Shown: positions 8,660 through 17,680, numbered from the stretch's first letter. The stretch: 64,000 nucleotides of DNA from Streptomyces ortus (GCF_026341275.1 NZ_JAIFZO010000001.1:77910-141909), one strand, 5' to 3'. The notes: generated from the letters alone by a model not told the origin. A program made the numbers and translations.

Positions 8660-9719
8660 GCTGACCGACGCGGACGTGACCGGGCTGCTCGGCAAGGTCG
8701 ATCTCGTCGACGTCGTGCGCGAGGTGTTCCAGGCCCACGCGGACGACCGGACCGTACTGCCCGAGGAGAGCTGTCTGCGGTGGACCAACGACCAGGGTGA
8801 GTCGTGCCGCAGTCTCAACATGCCCGGCCTCGTCGAGATCGACGGCAGGCGCATCGCCGGGACGAAGATCATCAACGCGAGTCTGGGCAACCCCGACCGC
8901 GGTCTGCCCCGCGCCGGCGGCATCGTCCTGCTCTTCGACATCACCACCGCCCGGCCGGTGTGCTCGATGGACGCGGCCCGCATCTCCGCCGGGCGCACGG
9001 CCGCGGTGAGCGTCCTCGCCGCGGAACTGCTGTGGGCCCGGCCCGCCCGCTCCATCGGGCTGATCGGCGCCGGAGCCCTGGCCGAGGCGCATCTCGACCT
9101 GGCCCTGCGCAGATGGCCCTCGGTACGCGAGGTCCACCTGTACGACCAGGTGCCCGACCGTGCCCTACGCCTCGCCGAGCGCCTGGGGGACACGTACCGT
9201 ACGGTCGCCCTCGACGTCGTCGCGTCCGCCGAGCGGGCGGTGCGCGACGCGGAACTGGTCATCCCGGTGACCACCACGACGACCGGGTACGTCCGGGCCG
9301 ACTGGATCGCCCCCGGTACCGTCACGGTCAACGTGTCGTTGGACGACCTGCTCCCCGAGGCGTTCACGGCCGCCGACCAGGTGATCGTGGACGACTGGAG
9401 CCTGGTCGCCGCCGACACCACGCGGCTGCTCGGCAGGATGCACCGCTCGGGCGACGTACTGCCGCCACCGCGCCACCGGACACCCACCGGCGCCGGGCGC
9501 CCGGCGCCCGCCGTCGAGGTCGCCGCCGAGCTGTGCGACCTCATCAGCGGCGCCGCGACGGGCCGCAGGTCCGCCGAGGACCGCATCGTGGTGAACCCGT
9601 TCGGCATGTCACTGCACGACGTGGCCGTGGCCGGAAGGCTCTTCCACGACCACTACGCCCACCGAGCCACCTCGACCACCTCGACCAGCACGACGAGCAC
9701 GACGAGCACGACCAGCTGA
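8652..9719 (+). CDS. SbnB/VioK-like ornithine-cyclodeaminase-family dehydrogenase (2,3-diaminopropionate formation)
   Basis: About 355 residues from ATG 8652. The OCD/mu-crystallin fold is shown by the NAD-binding motif GLIGAGALAEAH near residue 136 and the ISAGRTAAVS segment near 115. In staphyloferrin B synthesis SbnB oxidises the SbnA product N-(1-amino-1-carboxyethyl)glutamate to L-2,3-diaminopropionate (Dap) and 2-oxoglutarate; VioK is the counterpart in viomycin. The SbnA/VioB-like partner is encoded at 47044. The protein ends in a Ser/Thr repeat tail (TSTTSTSTTSTTSTTS) from short DNA repeats, which is unusual for the family. A StrR-type box lies 140 bases upstream. Confidence 0.75.
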   Translation: MLELTDADVTGLLGKVDLVDVVREVFQAHADDRTVLPEESCLRWTNDQGESCRSLNMPGLVEIDGRRIAGTKIINASLGNPDRGLPRAGGIVLLFDITTARPVCSMDAARISAGRTAAVSVLAAELLWARPARSIGLIGAGALAEAHLDLALRRWPSVREVHLYDQVPDRALRLAERLGDTYRTVALDVVASAERAVRDAELVIPVTTTTTGYVRADWIAPGTVTVNVSLDDLLPEAFTAADQVIVDDWSLVAADTTRLLGRMHRSGDVLPPPRHRTPTGAGRPAPAVEVAAELCDLISGAATGRRSAEDRIVVNPFGMSLHDVAVAGRLFHDHYAHRATSTTSTSTTSTTSTTS

Positions 9720-9989
9720 GATAACCAGCTCCTGCTTTGACCGGCGATCGTTTCCAGAAAACGTGCCATCGCCCGGTGAGGAGTGCGAATCAGCGTTCGC
9801 TGCGGCAGCGCAGAGCACACAGCAATCAGTTCCATTGTGCGGATGTCGATGTCGAAGGATCGCGACCGGCCGGTGCCCCCTGACGGACACCGTATCGGCC
9901 AGCACCTTCTCAACGGGCCGAAGAGATTCTCTCGACGGCGTATCCGGAAACCAATTCGTCGTACGCAAGGTACGGAGAGGAAAATCAGC

Positions 9990-11000
9990 ATGGACAGGCT
10001 GGAACTCGACGAGACCGAAATCGGCGCGATGACAGAGCTCGTCGACGAGTTCGAGGAAGAATTCGCCACCCTCGACTCGGAGGAGGCGCTGCACCGCGCC
10101 ACCGTGCTCGCCCACCAACTCCCCAACAGGGTCCGACTCCACCTGAACGCCTTCCGGCTGGAACAGCTTTCAGGCGTGCTGTGCATATCCGGCTACCAGG
10201 TCGACCAGGACCGGCTCGGCCCCACGCCTGCGCACTGGCGGGGCCAGACCGGGCCTTCGCCCGCCCACCGCGAGGAACTGCTCCTCATGCTCTGCAGCTC
10301 GCTCCTGGGCGACCCGTTCTGCTGGGCGACCCAGCAGGACGGCAGGATGATCCACGACATCATCCCCATCCAGGGCCACGAGCACGAGCAACTGGGCTCC
10401 AGCAGCGAGGCGTTGCTGACCTGGCACACCGAGGACGCCTTCCACCCGCTCAGGGGTGACTTCCTGTCGTTCGCCTGCCTGCGCAACCCCTACGGTGCCG
10501 CGACGACGGTCGGTTACGCCGACGACCTCAAACTGCCGCAGGACGTACGGGAGACCCTGTTCGAGGAGCGGTTCATCATCCGCCCCGACGAGTCGCACCT
10601 CGGCAAGAACAACACCGTGCCGGACGGGGAGCGTCTCGAATCCTTCGAGGACATCGAGGAGATGCAGCGCAACCCCGACCTGGTGGCCGTCCTCTTCGGC
10701 AACCCGGAGCAGCCCTACCTCCGGGCCGACCCGTACTTCATGAGCGTCGAGGACGGGGACGACGAGGCGCGCTTCGCACTCGACACCCTGGTCAAGGCGA
10801 TGGACGAGGCGATCTTCGATCTCACGCTCGCCAGCGGTGACTTCTGCTTCCTGGACAACTTCCGGGTCGTCCACGGCCGCAAGCCCTTCAGGGCCCGTCA
10901 CGACGGGACGGACCGCTGGCTCAAGCGGGTCAACGTCACCGGCGACCTGCGCAAGTCCCGCGCCGCACGGGACGCCAGGGCGGTCCGCGCCAGCCGCTGA
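9990..11000 (+). CDS. VioC-like Fe(II)/2-oxoglutarate-dependent arginine beta-hydroxylase
   Basis: A 336-residue protein of the clavaminate synthase-like (AsnO/VioC/MppO) family. ATG 9990 follows GGAGAGG at a good distance. The iron ligands are visible as HxE (H146 and E148 in WHTEDAF) and the distal H295 in VVHGRKPF; the 2-oxoglutarate-binding Arg lies in the DRWLKR segment. In viomycin VioC makes (3S)-3-hydroxy-L-arginine, which VioD cyclises; in mannopeptimycin MppO hydroxylates enduracididine instead. The VioD-like neighbour directly downstream favours the capreomycidine route. The 270-base gap before it (9720-9989) shows no gene or operator. Confidence 0.82.
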   Translation: MDRLELDETEIGAMTELVDEFEEEFATLDSEEALHRATVLAHQLPNRVRLHLNAFRLEQLSGVLCISGYQVDQDRLGPTPAHWRGQTGPSPAHREELLLMLCSSLLGDPFCWATQQDGRMIHDIIPIQGHEHEQLGSSSEALLTWHTEDAFHPLRGDFLSFACLRNPYGAATTVGYADDLKLPQDVRETLFEERFIIRPDESHLGKNNTVPDGERLESFEDIEEMQRNPDLVAVLFGNPEQPYLRADPYFMSVEDGDDEARFALDTLVKAMDEAIFDLTLASGDFCFLDNFRVVHGRKPFRARHDGTDRWLKRVNVTGDLRKSRAARDARAVRASR

Positions 11001-11017
11001 GCCCGAAACCCAAGGCC

Positions 11018-11072
11018 CGACGGGTGACCGCCCGGAGGCCCGGCTCCGCCAGGACCGGGCGGTCACCCGTCG
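11018..11072 (+). terminator. Strong stem-loop between the VioC-like and VioD-like genes
   Basis: An 18-bp perfect inverted repeat (11018-11035 and 11055-11072; arms CGACGGGTGACCGCCCGG and complement) with a 19-base loop. No T-run follows, so it could be a factor-dependent terminator, a processing or stability element, or an attenuator between two genes whose products are needed together. Confidence 0.6.
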
Positions 11073-11127
11073 CATCCGCATCCGCGCATCCGCATCCGCC
11101 ACTCCGACACGGAGAACGAGGGCACAC

Positions 11128-12243
11128 ATGAGACTCCGGTCCGCACCGCTCGAAGACTGGCTGCGCGATTACTACTTCACCGCCGAGATCGACATCAGCT
11201 CCAGCGGTTTCCACTCGTACTCCATGGCGGAACTGCGCGCGAAGACCGGCCTGCGCCACGCGGAGATCGACCGGCTGGTGTTCGACGACGGCTACTCCCT
11301 CGGCGCACCCGAGGTACGCGCCGCCGTCGCCCGCCACTGCGGGGGCGTCGACCCCGACAAGGTGATGACGACGAGCGGCTCCGGCGAGGCCGTGTCGCTC
11401 GTCCTCAGCGCGCTGCTGCGCCCCGGCGACGAGGTCGTGGTCGTCCAGCCCGGCTACCACCTGCTCGTCGAGTACGCCGTCGCGCTCGGCTGCACCGTCA
11501 AGACCTGGCGGCTCGACCCGGACCGGGACTGGCAGCCCTCGCTGGACGAACTCGCCGGGCTGATGAGCGAGCGCACCCGGGCCGTCATCGTCAACTTCCC
11601 GCAGAACCCGACGGGCGCCACCCTCACCGAAGCCCAGCAGGAGCGTCTCGTCCGTCTCGCGGAGGGCGTCGGCGCGTACGTCCTGTGGGACGGCGCGTTC
11701 ACCGACCTCACCTACGACGCCCCGCCGCTGCCGGAGATCACCGCCCGGTACGGGCGTGCCGTCAGCTTCGGCACCTTCTCCAAGGCGTTCGGGCTGCCCG
11801 GCCTGCGGTTCGGCTGGTGCGTGGCGCCCCCCGAGCTCCTCGCCGACTGCGTACGCATCCGCGACTACACCACACTGCACGTGTCACCCCTCGTCGAACT
11901 CCTCGCGCTGGGCGTCCTGGAGAACGCCGACGCGTTCATCCGGCCGCGCCTCGACCAGGCCAGGATCAACCGGACCACCCTGACGGACTGGGCGACGGCC
12001 CACCCCGGACTCGTATCGCTGGTACCACCGGCCGGCGGCGTCACGGCCTTCCCCCGCCTGACGGGAATCGCCGACGCGGACGCGTTCTGCGACGAGCTCT
12101 TCCAGAAGCGGGGCGTCCTGGTCATTCCCGGATCCTGTTTCGGCCGTCCGCAGCACATCCGGGTCGGCTTCGGCGGCAGACCCGACCTGCTCCGAGAAGG
12201 ACTGGACCGCCTGACGCTCGCACTGACCGAAGCCCGCGGCTGA
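11128..12243 (+). CDS. VioD-like PLP-dependent capreomycidine synthase
   Basis: A 371-residue fold-type I PLP protein. It begins at ATG 11128 after GGAGAACGAGG. The PLP lysine is K219 in GTFSKAFGLPGLRFGW; NFPQNPTGA near residue 155 holds the cofactor-ring Asn, and DGAFTDLTYD near 189 the Asp/Tyr region. VioD catalyses PLP-dependent beta-replacement and cyclisation of 3-hydroxyarginine to (2S,3R)-capreomycidine. MppP/EndP of the enduracididine route are related, but no MppR- or MppQ-like gene is visible in the window, so capreomycidine is the better prediction. The diastereomer cannot be read from sequence. Good RBS spacing and the adjacent hydroxylase support a dedicated pair. Confidence 0.8.
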   Translation: MRLRSAPLEDWLRDYYFTAEIDISSSGFHSYSMAELRAKTGLRHAEIDRLVFDDGYSLGAPEVRAAVARHCGGVDPDKVMTTSGSGEAVSLVLSALLRPGDEVVVVQPGYHLLVEYAVALGCTVKTWRLDPDRDWQPSLDELAGLMSERTRAVIVNFPQNPTGATLTEAQQERLVRLAEGVGAYVLWDGAFTDLTYDAPPLPEITARYGRAVSFGTFSKAFGLPGLRFGWCVAPPELLADCVRIRDYTTLHVSPLVELLALGVLENADAFIRPRLDQARINRTTLTDWATAHPGLVSLVPPAGGVTAFPRLTGIADADAFCDELFQKRGVLVIPGSCFGRPQHIRVGFGGRPDLLREGLDRLTLALTEARG

Positions 12244-12290
12244 CCCCGCCCGCACCCTGCCGGCCCCACCGGGTCCCCCCGACCGGGGAC

Positions 12291-12320
12291 GGCGCCGTCC
12301 CCCGCACGAGGGACGGCGCC
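12291..12320 (+). terminator. Stem-loop terminator after the VioD-like gene
   Basis: An 11-bp perfect stem (GGCGCCGTCCC at 12291-12301, complement at 12310-12320) with an 8-base loop, in the gap before the histidine kinase gene. It is typical of Streptomyces terminators, which often lack a T-run. Confidence 0.7.
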
Positions 12321-12364
12321 ATCGCCTTGTGGAGGGACGATCCCGAACAGCGCCGACTGCCATA

Positions 12365-13624
12365 ATGACCGACGTGCACCGTGCGAAGGCTTGGCGTGAC
12401 ACCTGGATCGCGACGCGACGGCGAGTGTCCGAACTACCGCACGCGGGTGCGCTGTCCGGGGCCGTCCTCGGGCTCCTCGCGGTCCTGGAATCGCTCGCCG
12501 AGTTCGTCGGCGCCCACGGTTCGATTCCCCGGCTGTTCGCCGACGCCACCGCGCAGGCCGGCCCGCACGGCAGCGCGGCGGGCGTGCAATTCGCCATGGT
12601 GGTCGGGCTGTTGTGCCTGTCCACGGCCCTGCCCCTGGTTTTCCTGCGCCCTCTGGCCGCCGGGCTCACCGTCACCGCGGCGAGCATCGGCTCGCTCCTG
12701 ATCTTCGAGACACTGACCCTCGCCGGGCTCGCCGCCCAGCTCGTCGCCCAGTACCGGCTCGGCCGCGGCGGCTCCCTCCTGCCCGCCGCGCTGCTCGGCA
12801 CACCCTTCCTCGTGCTGGCCCTGACCGGACCCGACGACACCGACTACCGCGTACGGGCCGTGCTCGTCGCGGCGCTGGCCCCGCTGGCCGCCTTCACCGG
12901 ACTCGTCGCCCGCTCCCACGAGCAGAACCGGCAGCACAGCGCCATCCGCGCGGTCATGGACGGCACCCAGTGGGAGAACGCGGCCCGCGGCGAACGCGTC
13001 CGCATCGTCCGTGAACTGCACGACGTCGTCGGCCACCACATCTCCATGATCGCCGTACAGGCCGAGACCGCCCGGATGGCCACCGCCGGTATGCCCGCCG
13101 AGGGCGCCGAACGCCTGCTCGGCATCGGGGACACCGCCCGCGCGGCCCTGAACGAGATGCGCCGGCTGCTCGGCGTGCTCCGCGAGGACACCGAGTCGGT
13201 CACCGGCGGCGACCGGCGACCCCAGCCCGACCTGGGACAGCTCCACGAACTGCTCGAAGAGGCACGCAAGGCGTCCGCCACGTCCATCCGCCTCATCCTG
13301 AGCGGATCGCCGCGGACGCTGGACCCGGGCATCGAACTCGCCGCCTACCGCATCGTCCAGGAATCCCTCACCAACGCCCGCAAACACGCCACCGGCGCCG
13401 CCGTCGACGTGGAGCTCACCTACGCCGACGAAACCCTGCGCGTGCGCGTCCGCGACAACGGCCCGGGACCGCCGCCCGACCTGACCACCGGCGGATACGG
13501 CCTCCTCGGCATGCGGGAACGCGCGTCGGCGGTCGGCGGCGACGTACAGACCGGTTCGGCGTTCGGCGGCGGCGGGTTCGTCGTCGAGGCGCGATTCCCC
13601 GCCAAGACGGAAGAGACCCCATGA
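12365..13624 (+). CDS. DesK/NarX-family sensor histidine kinase
   Basis: A 419-residue membrane kinase from ATG 12365. Residues about 25-190 contain four to six hydrophobic segments forming the membrane sensor. The dimerisation domain holds the phospho-acceptor H219 in VRELHDVVGHHIS, the HisKA_3 signature. The C-terminal ATPase domain has the N-box segment QESLTNARKHA near 335 and the G-box DNGPG and GLLGMRERA. It overlaps the response-regulator start by ATGA. Two-component pairs of this class also occur in lipopeptide and glycopeptide clusters, but whether this pair controls the cluster or senses cell-envelope stress is unknown. Confidence 0.88.
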   Translation: MTDVHRAKAWRDTWIATRRRVSELPHAGALSGAVLGLLAVLESLAEFVGAHGSIPRLFADATAQAGPHGSAAGVQFAMVVGLLCLSTALPLVFLRPLAAGLTVTAASIGSLLIFETLTLAGLAAQLVAQYRLGRGGSLLPAALLGTPFLVLALTGPDDTDYRVRAVLVAALAPLAAFTGLVARSHEQNRQHSAIRAVMDGTQWENAARGERVRIVRELHDVVGHHISMIAVQAETARMATAGMPAEGAERLLGIGDTARAALNEMRRLLGVLREDTESVTGGDRRPQPDLGQLHELLEEARKASATSIRLILSGSPRTLDPGIELAAYRIVQESLTNARKHATGAAVDVELTYADETLRVRVRDNGPGPPPDLTTGGYGLLGMRERASAVGGDVQTGSAFGGGGFVVEARFPAKTEETP

Positions 13625-14322
13625 ACACCCCGACCTCGCTGATCCGGGTCGTCGTCGCCGACGACCACGTCGTGGTCCGCACCGGCTTCGCCGCGCTGCT
13701 CGACAGCCAGCCCGACTTCACCGTCGTACAGACCGCGTCGTCCGGAGCGGAAGCGGTACGGGTCTGCCGCGAGGTCTCGCCGGACGTCGTCCTCATGGAC
13801 ATCCGCATGCCCGAGATGGACGGCATCGAGGCCACCAGGCAGCTCGTCGGCTCCTCGCCCGACGGCGCCGGCGTACCGCGCGTCCTCATCCTGACGACGT
13901 TCGACCTCGACGAGTACGTGTACGACGCACTGCGCGCCGGAGCCAGCGGCTTCCTCCTCAAGGAGGTCACCGCGGAACGCCTTTTCGACGCCGTACGCGT
14001 GGTCGCCGCCGGGGACGCCCTGCTCGCCCCCGGCATCACCCGCCGGCTCATCAGCGAGTTCGCCCTGATGCCCGCACGGCCCGACGCCACGCCGCCACCC
14101 GGAATGAAGGCGCTCACCGCACGCGAGCGAGAGGTCCTGCTGCTCGTCGCCGAGGGCCTCTCCAACCCGGAGATCGGCGCCCGGCTCGTCGTCAGCGAGG
14201 AGACGGTGAAGACACACGTCAGCCGCATCCTCGGGAAGCTCGCGCTGCGCGACCGCACGCAGGCCGTGATCGCCGCATACGAAACGGGACTCGTCGTACC
14301 CGGCACCCGCAAGCCGGAATAG
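13621..14322 (+). CDS. NarL/LuxR-family response regulator
   Basis: A 233-residue regulator partnered with the kinase at 12365, overlapping it by four bases. The receiver domain spans about residues 1-125 with the phospho-acceptor D60 in VVLMDIRMPEMDG and the conserved Lys in GFLLKEV near 111. The C-terminal LuxR-type helix-turn-helix (about 165-225) shows LTAREREVLLLVAEGLSNPEIGARL, including the recognition segment SEETVKTHVSRIL. It should bind DNA on phosphorylation by the kinase. Targets are unknown; the exporter gene just downstream has a StrR-type box rather than an obvious LuxR site. Confidence 0.9.
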   Translation: MNTPTSLIRVVVADDHVVVRTGFAALLDSQPDFTVVQTASSGAEAVRVCREVSPDVVLMDIRMPEMDGIEATRQLVGSSPDGAGVPRVLILTTFDLDEYVYDALRAGASGFLLKEVTAERLFDAVRVVAAGDALLAPGITRRLISEFALMPARPDATPPPGMKALTAREREVLLLVAEGLSNPEIGARLVVSEETVKTHVSRILGKLALRDRTQAVIAAYETGLVVPGTRKPE

Positions 14323-14360
14323 CCCGCACCGGAAACCGCTCCTCGGCGGTGCGTCCGAGT

Positions 14361-14389
14361 GTTCAACTGCGGCACGGCGTCAGTTGAAT
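14361..14389. promoter_or_regulatory. StrR-type operator (GTTCAACTG-N11-CAGTTGAAT)
   Basis: A 29-base near-palindrome with exact 11-base spacing, one mismatch from the symmetrical StrR-family consensus. It is 114 bases upstream of the GTG of the exporter gene, the first gene of the probable exporter-mbtH-hydrolase-NRPS transcript. Confidence 0.85.
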
Positions 14390-14502
14390 ACGCTCACCGG
14401 CACCTGAACCTATTGCCACTTCTGAGCGCACTCGGGGATGCTTGCAGCCGAGCGAAGCTGTGCCGGAACAATGCGAGAGAATTCCGTGAGGAGATACCCG
14501 CT

Positions 14503-16476
14503 GTGAAAGTGACGGTACAGGCTCCGGCCGACGAGCCGCCGCCCGAGGGAAATCCTCAGGGCCCGGAAGGCCATCAGAGAATTCGCCCCGGAATAGTCCG
14601 GAGGATTGTTCCCTATGCGAAACCGTACCGATTTCGACTGCTGTTCCTGATAGCCGCGTCCGCGCTGGGCGCGGTCGTCACCGCGGCCAGCCCCCTGTTG
14701 TTCGGCGTCATCATCGACAAGGGCATCACCCCGCGGAAGACGGACGTCGTGATCGCGGTGGCCGGAGCACTGCTCGCCCTGGCTCTGCTCGAAGCCCTCA
14801 CGACGTACTGGCAGGCGAAACTCTCCGCGCAGATCGGCGAGGGCCTCATCTACGACCTCCGTACAGCCGTGTTCGGACACGTCCAGGCACAGCCCCTCGC
14901 GTTCTTCACCCGGTCCCAGACCGGATCGCTCGTCAGCAGGCTCAACACGGACGTCATCGGGGCACAGCAGGCGATCACCGTCCTGATGGCCGAGACCGTC
15001 AACACCATGCTGACGCTCGTCCTCGTCCTCGCCGCGATGTTCTACCTCTCCTGGCAGCTCAGTCTCATCGCACTGGTGATGATCCCCTTCTTCCTCTTCC
15101 CCGGAAAGATCATCGGACGCCGGATGCAGCGCCTCGCCCGGGGCACCATGCAGCTCAACGCGGAGATGGGCTCCCTGATGAGCGAGCGCTTCAACGTCGC
15201 CGGAGCGATGCTCAACAAGCTGTACGGGCGCCCCGCCCACGAGTCCGCCGTGTTCGCGGGCCGGGCCGCCGACGTCCGCGACATCGGTGTGAAGACCAAC
15301 GTGACGGCACAACTCCTCGGCATCGTCATGGGCCTCACCGCCTCGGTGACCCTCGCGCTGCTCTTCGGGATCGGCGGACTCCTCGTCGTCGACGACGCCT
15401 TCGCCCTCGGCACCCTCGTCTCCCTGGTCACGCTCGTCGGCCGCCTCTACACACCCATCCAGCAACTGTCCAGCGTGCAGGCCAACGCGATGACCGCGCT
15501 GGTCAGCTTCGACCGCGTCTTCGAGATCCTCGACCTCGAACCCCTGGTCAAGGAACGCCCGGGAGCCACCGCGCTGCCGGGCGCCGGCGCCACCACCGGC
15601 CGGCCCGCCCGCGGCGGCGCCCCGGGCACCGCCGCCCCGGAGATCGAGTTCGACAAGGTCTCCTTCCGCTACCCCGCGGCCGGCGAAGTCTCCCTCGCCT
15701 CGCTGGAGTCGATCACCCTGCCCACCTCGGAACGCGGCGACGACGCCCTGATCCTCGACGAGATCAGCTTCCGGGCGCCCGCCGGGAAACTCACGGCACT
15801 CGTCGGCCGGTCCGGCGCGGGCAAGACCACCATCACCAACCTGATGCCGCGCTTCTACGACCCTGTCTCCGGCTCCGTACGCATCGCGGGCCACGACCTC
15901 CGCGATGTCACCCTGGCCTCCCTCCAGGACACGGTCGGCGTGGTCACCCAGGACGCCCACCTGTTCCACGAGACCATCCGGGCCAACCTCATGTACGCCC
16001 GCCCCGACGCCACCGAACGCGACCTGGTCGAAGCCTGCGGGGCGGCCCGGATCTGGGACACCGTCGCCACCCTGCCCAACGGCCTCGACACCGTCGTCGG
16101 CGACCGAGGATTCAGGCTCTCGGGCGGCGAGAAGCAGCGCATCGCCCTGGCCCGGCTGCTCCTCAAGGCCCCGCCCGTCGTCGTACTCGACGAGGCCACC
16201 GCCCACCTGGACTCGGAATCCGAGGCCGCCATCCAGCGGGCCCTCAGAACAGCGCTGGCCGGCCGCACCTCCGTGGTCATCGCCCACCGGCTCTCCACCA
16301 TCCGCGAGGCGGATCAGATCCTCGTCATCGACGGGGGCCGGATACGCGAACGCGGCACCCACGACTCACTGCTGTCCGACGGCGGCCTCTACGCCGATCT
16401 CTACGACACACAGTTCGCCCGGCAGAAGACGGCCGCCGACGACACCGTGCTCGACATCGCGGGCCCGGGACGCTGA
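14503..16476 (+). CDS. ABC exporter with fused membrane and ATPase domains (product export or self-protection)
   Basis: 658 residues from GTG 14503, chosen for the GAGGAG nine bases upstream. Residues about 45-345 form a six-helix type I exporter domain, followed by an Ala/Gly/Pro linker and an ATPase domain. Walker A GRSGAGKTT is near 435, the signature LSGGEKQRI near 545, Walker B VVVLDEATAHLD near 565, and the switch His in VIAHRLS. Such half-transporters work as homodimers and resemble the exporters of ramoplanin- and feglymycin-type clusters (from memory). A StrR-type box upstream and the position before mbtH and the NRPS support a role in exporting the peptide. Confidence 0.85.
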   Translation: MKVTVQAPADEPPPEGNPQGPEGHQRIRPGIVRRIVPYAKPYRFRLLFLIAASALGAVVTAASPLLFGVIIDKGITPRKTDVVIAVAGALLALALLEALTTYWQAKLSAQIGEGLIYDLRTAVFGHVQAQPLAFFTRSQTGSLVSRLNTDVIGAQQAITVLMAETVNTMLTLVLVLAAMFYLSWQLSLIALVMIPFFLFPGKIIGRRMQRLARGTMQLNAEMGSLMSERFNVAGAMLNKLYGRPAHESAVFAGRAADVRDIGVKTNVTAQLLGIVMGLTASVTLALLFGIGGLLVVDDAFALGTLVSLVTLVGRLYTPIQQLSSVQANAMTALVSFDRVFEILDLEPLVKERPGATALPGAGATTGRPARGGAPGTAAPEIEFDKVSFRYPAAGEVSLASLESITLPTSERGDDALILDEISFRAPAGKLTALVGRSGAGKTTITNLMPRFYDPVSGSVRIAGHDLRDVTLASLQDTVGVVTQDAHLFHETIRANLMYARPDATERDLVEACGAARIWDTVATLPNGLDTVVGDRGFRLSGGEKQRIALARLLLKAPPVVVLDEATAHLDSESEAAIQRALRTALAGRTSVVIAHRLSTIREADQILVIDGGRIRERGTHDSLLSDGGLYADLYDTQFARQKTAADDTVLDIAGPGR

Positions 16477-16496
16477 CAACCCGCGCCGACCCGCTC

Positions 16497-16620
16497 ACCT
16501 CAGTACTTCCACTCCAGTACTTCCACTCCAGTACTTCGACTCCAGTACTTCCACTCCCGCGCCTGCATTTGCGCGCTTCCATCCCCGCGCTTCCATTCCC
16601 GCGCTTCCATTCCCGCAGTT
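16497..16620 (+). repeat. Two families of 14-bp tandem repeats before mbtH
   Basis: The 180-base gap between the exporter and mbtH genes is almost all repeat. About four copies of an AGTACTTCCACTCC unit are followed by about four copies of a GCGCTTCCATTCCC unit. Both share the core CTTCCA/CTCC and have the same length, so one probably arose from the other. No promoter or gene is visible within it. Confidence 0.85.
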
Positions 16621-16656
16621 CACTTTCTCGGTCAACGTCCCGAAGAGGAGATCGCC

Positions 16657-16878
16657 TTGCGCACCGTGAGCTTTGACTTCGAAACCCCCGAGGCACGATT
16701 CAAGGTCCTGATCAACCACGAGGAGCAGTACTCCCTGTGGCCCGCCGACCTCGATACCCCCGGCGGCTGGGACGAGACAGGCGTGACCGCTTCCAAGGAG
16801 GAATGCGACAAGTACATCGAGGAGAACTGGACCGACATGCGGCCCAAGAGCCTGCGTATCGCACTCGACGGAAAATAA
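16657..16878 (+). CDS. MbtH-like protein
   Basis: A 73-residue MbtH-family protein. TTG 16657 is chosen because AGAGGAG lies about 7 bases upstream; GTG 16666 is the alternative but is too far away. The family signature is visible: NHEEQYSLWP near residue 24, GW near 37, and W..MRPKSLR near 57. MbtH proteins bind adenylation domains and are often required for their folding and activity, particularly those for Hpg, Dap, beta-hydroxytyrosine and capreomycidine. It is the only MbtH gene in the window, directly upstream of the hydrolase and NRPS. Confidence 0.93.
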   Translation: MRTVSFDFETPEARFKVLINHEEQYSLWPADLDTPGGWDETGVTASKEECDKYIEENWTDMRPKSLRIALDGK

Positions 16879-16892
16879 CGGGTCAGGGAAAA

Positions 16893-17680
16893 ATGCCGCA
16901 CGTATTCACCAACGGCATCCGGCTCTCCTACGAACGGTCGGGCCGGGGCGAACGAGTCCTCATGATCATGGGCTCCTCGGCCGCCGGCCGGGTCTGGACC
17001 CTGCACCAGACCCCCGCACTGAACGAGGCCGGCTACCAGGCCATCACGTTCGACAACCGCGGCATCGCCCCCTCGGACATCCCCCCGGGGAAATACACCA
17101 TCGCCGACATGGTCGCCGACACCAAGGGCCTCATCGAGGCCCTCGACGCCGCGCCCTGCCGGATCGTCGGGGTCTCCCTGGGGGCGATGATCGCGCAGGA
17201 ACTGGCCATCAGCCATCCGGAACTGGTCCGGTGCGCCGTCCTGATCGCCACCAAATCGCGCTCGGACGCACTCCGGGCCGCTCTCGGGACGGCGGACCGA
17301 GCACTCATGCAGAGCGGAGTGAAACTGCCGCCCGACTACGAGGCGGCCATGTCGGTGCTGCAGATGCTCTCGCCCGCCACGCTGAGGGACGACAGTGCCG
17401 TCTCCCTGTGGCTGGAGACGTTCCGGCTGGCCGGTGCCGAGAACTCCATCGGCCAGACCTGGATCAACACGGACGAGGACCGGCGCAAGAAGTGTCCGCG
17501 CCGTGCCGCGTCATCGGGTTCAGCGACGATTTCGTCACGCCGCCCCACCTGGCGGCCGAAGTCGCCGAGGCGATCCCCGAATGCGATTACGTGGAAATAC
17601 CTGACTGCGGACACTTCGGCTATCTCGAACGACCCGGCGAGGTGAACGCGGCCATCATCGATTTCCTGGACCAGCACTGA
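16893..17680 (+). CDS. Stand-alone alpha/beta hydrolase (thioesterase-like), frame broken near 17490
   Basis: ATG 16893 begins a 263-residue alpha/beta hydrolase if one missing base near 17486-17493 is restored. Before that point the protein reads in one frame to TDEDRRK; after it the fold continues in the next frame as VSAPCRVIGFSDDF to FLDQH. The nucleophile is S95 in GVSLGA, the acid Asp lies in FSDDF, and the His in CGHFGYLERP. It could release the finished peptide, since the NRPS has no TE domain, or edit misloaded carrier domains. Hydrolases of this kind accompany ramoplanin-type clusters. It sits between mbtH and the NRPS, 15 and 55 bases from each. Confidence 0.72.

Noticed and set aside
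9990..12243. Enduracididine rather than capreomycidine pathway (MppO/MppP)
   Set aside because: The VioC/VioD pair is adjacent and no MppR- or MppQ-like acetoacetate-decarboxylase or aminotransferase gene is visible; kept only as an alternative.
14410..16362. 650-residue minus-strand open frame opposite the ABC exporter
   Set aside because: No motif; plus-strand frame has complete Walker A, signature and Walker B.
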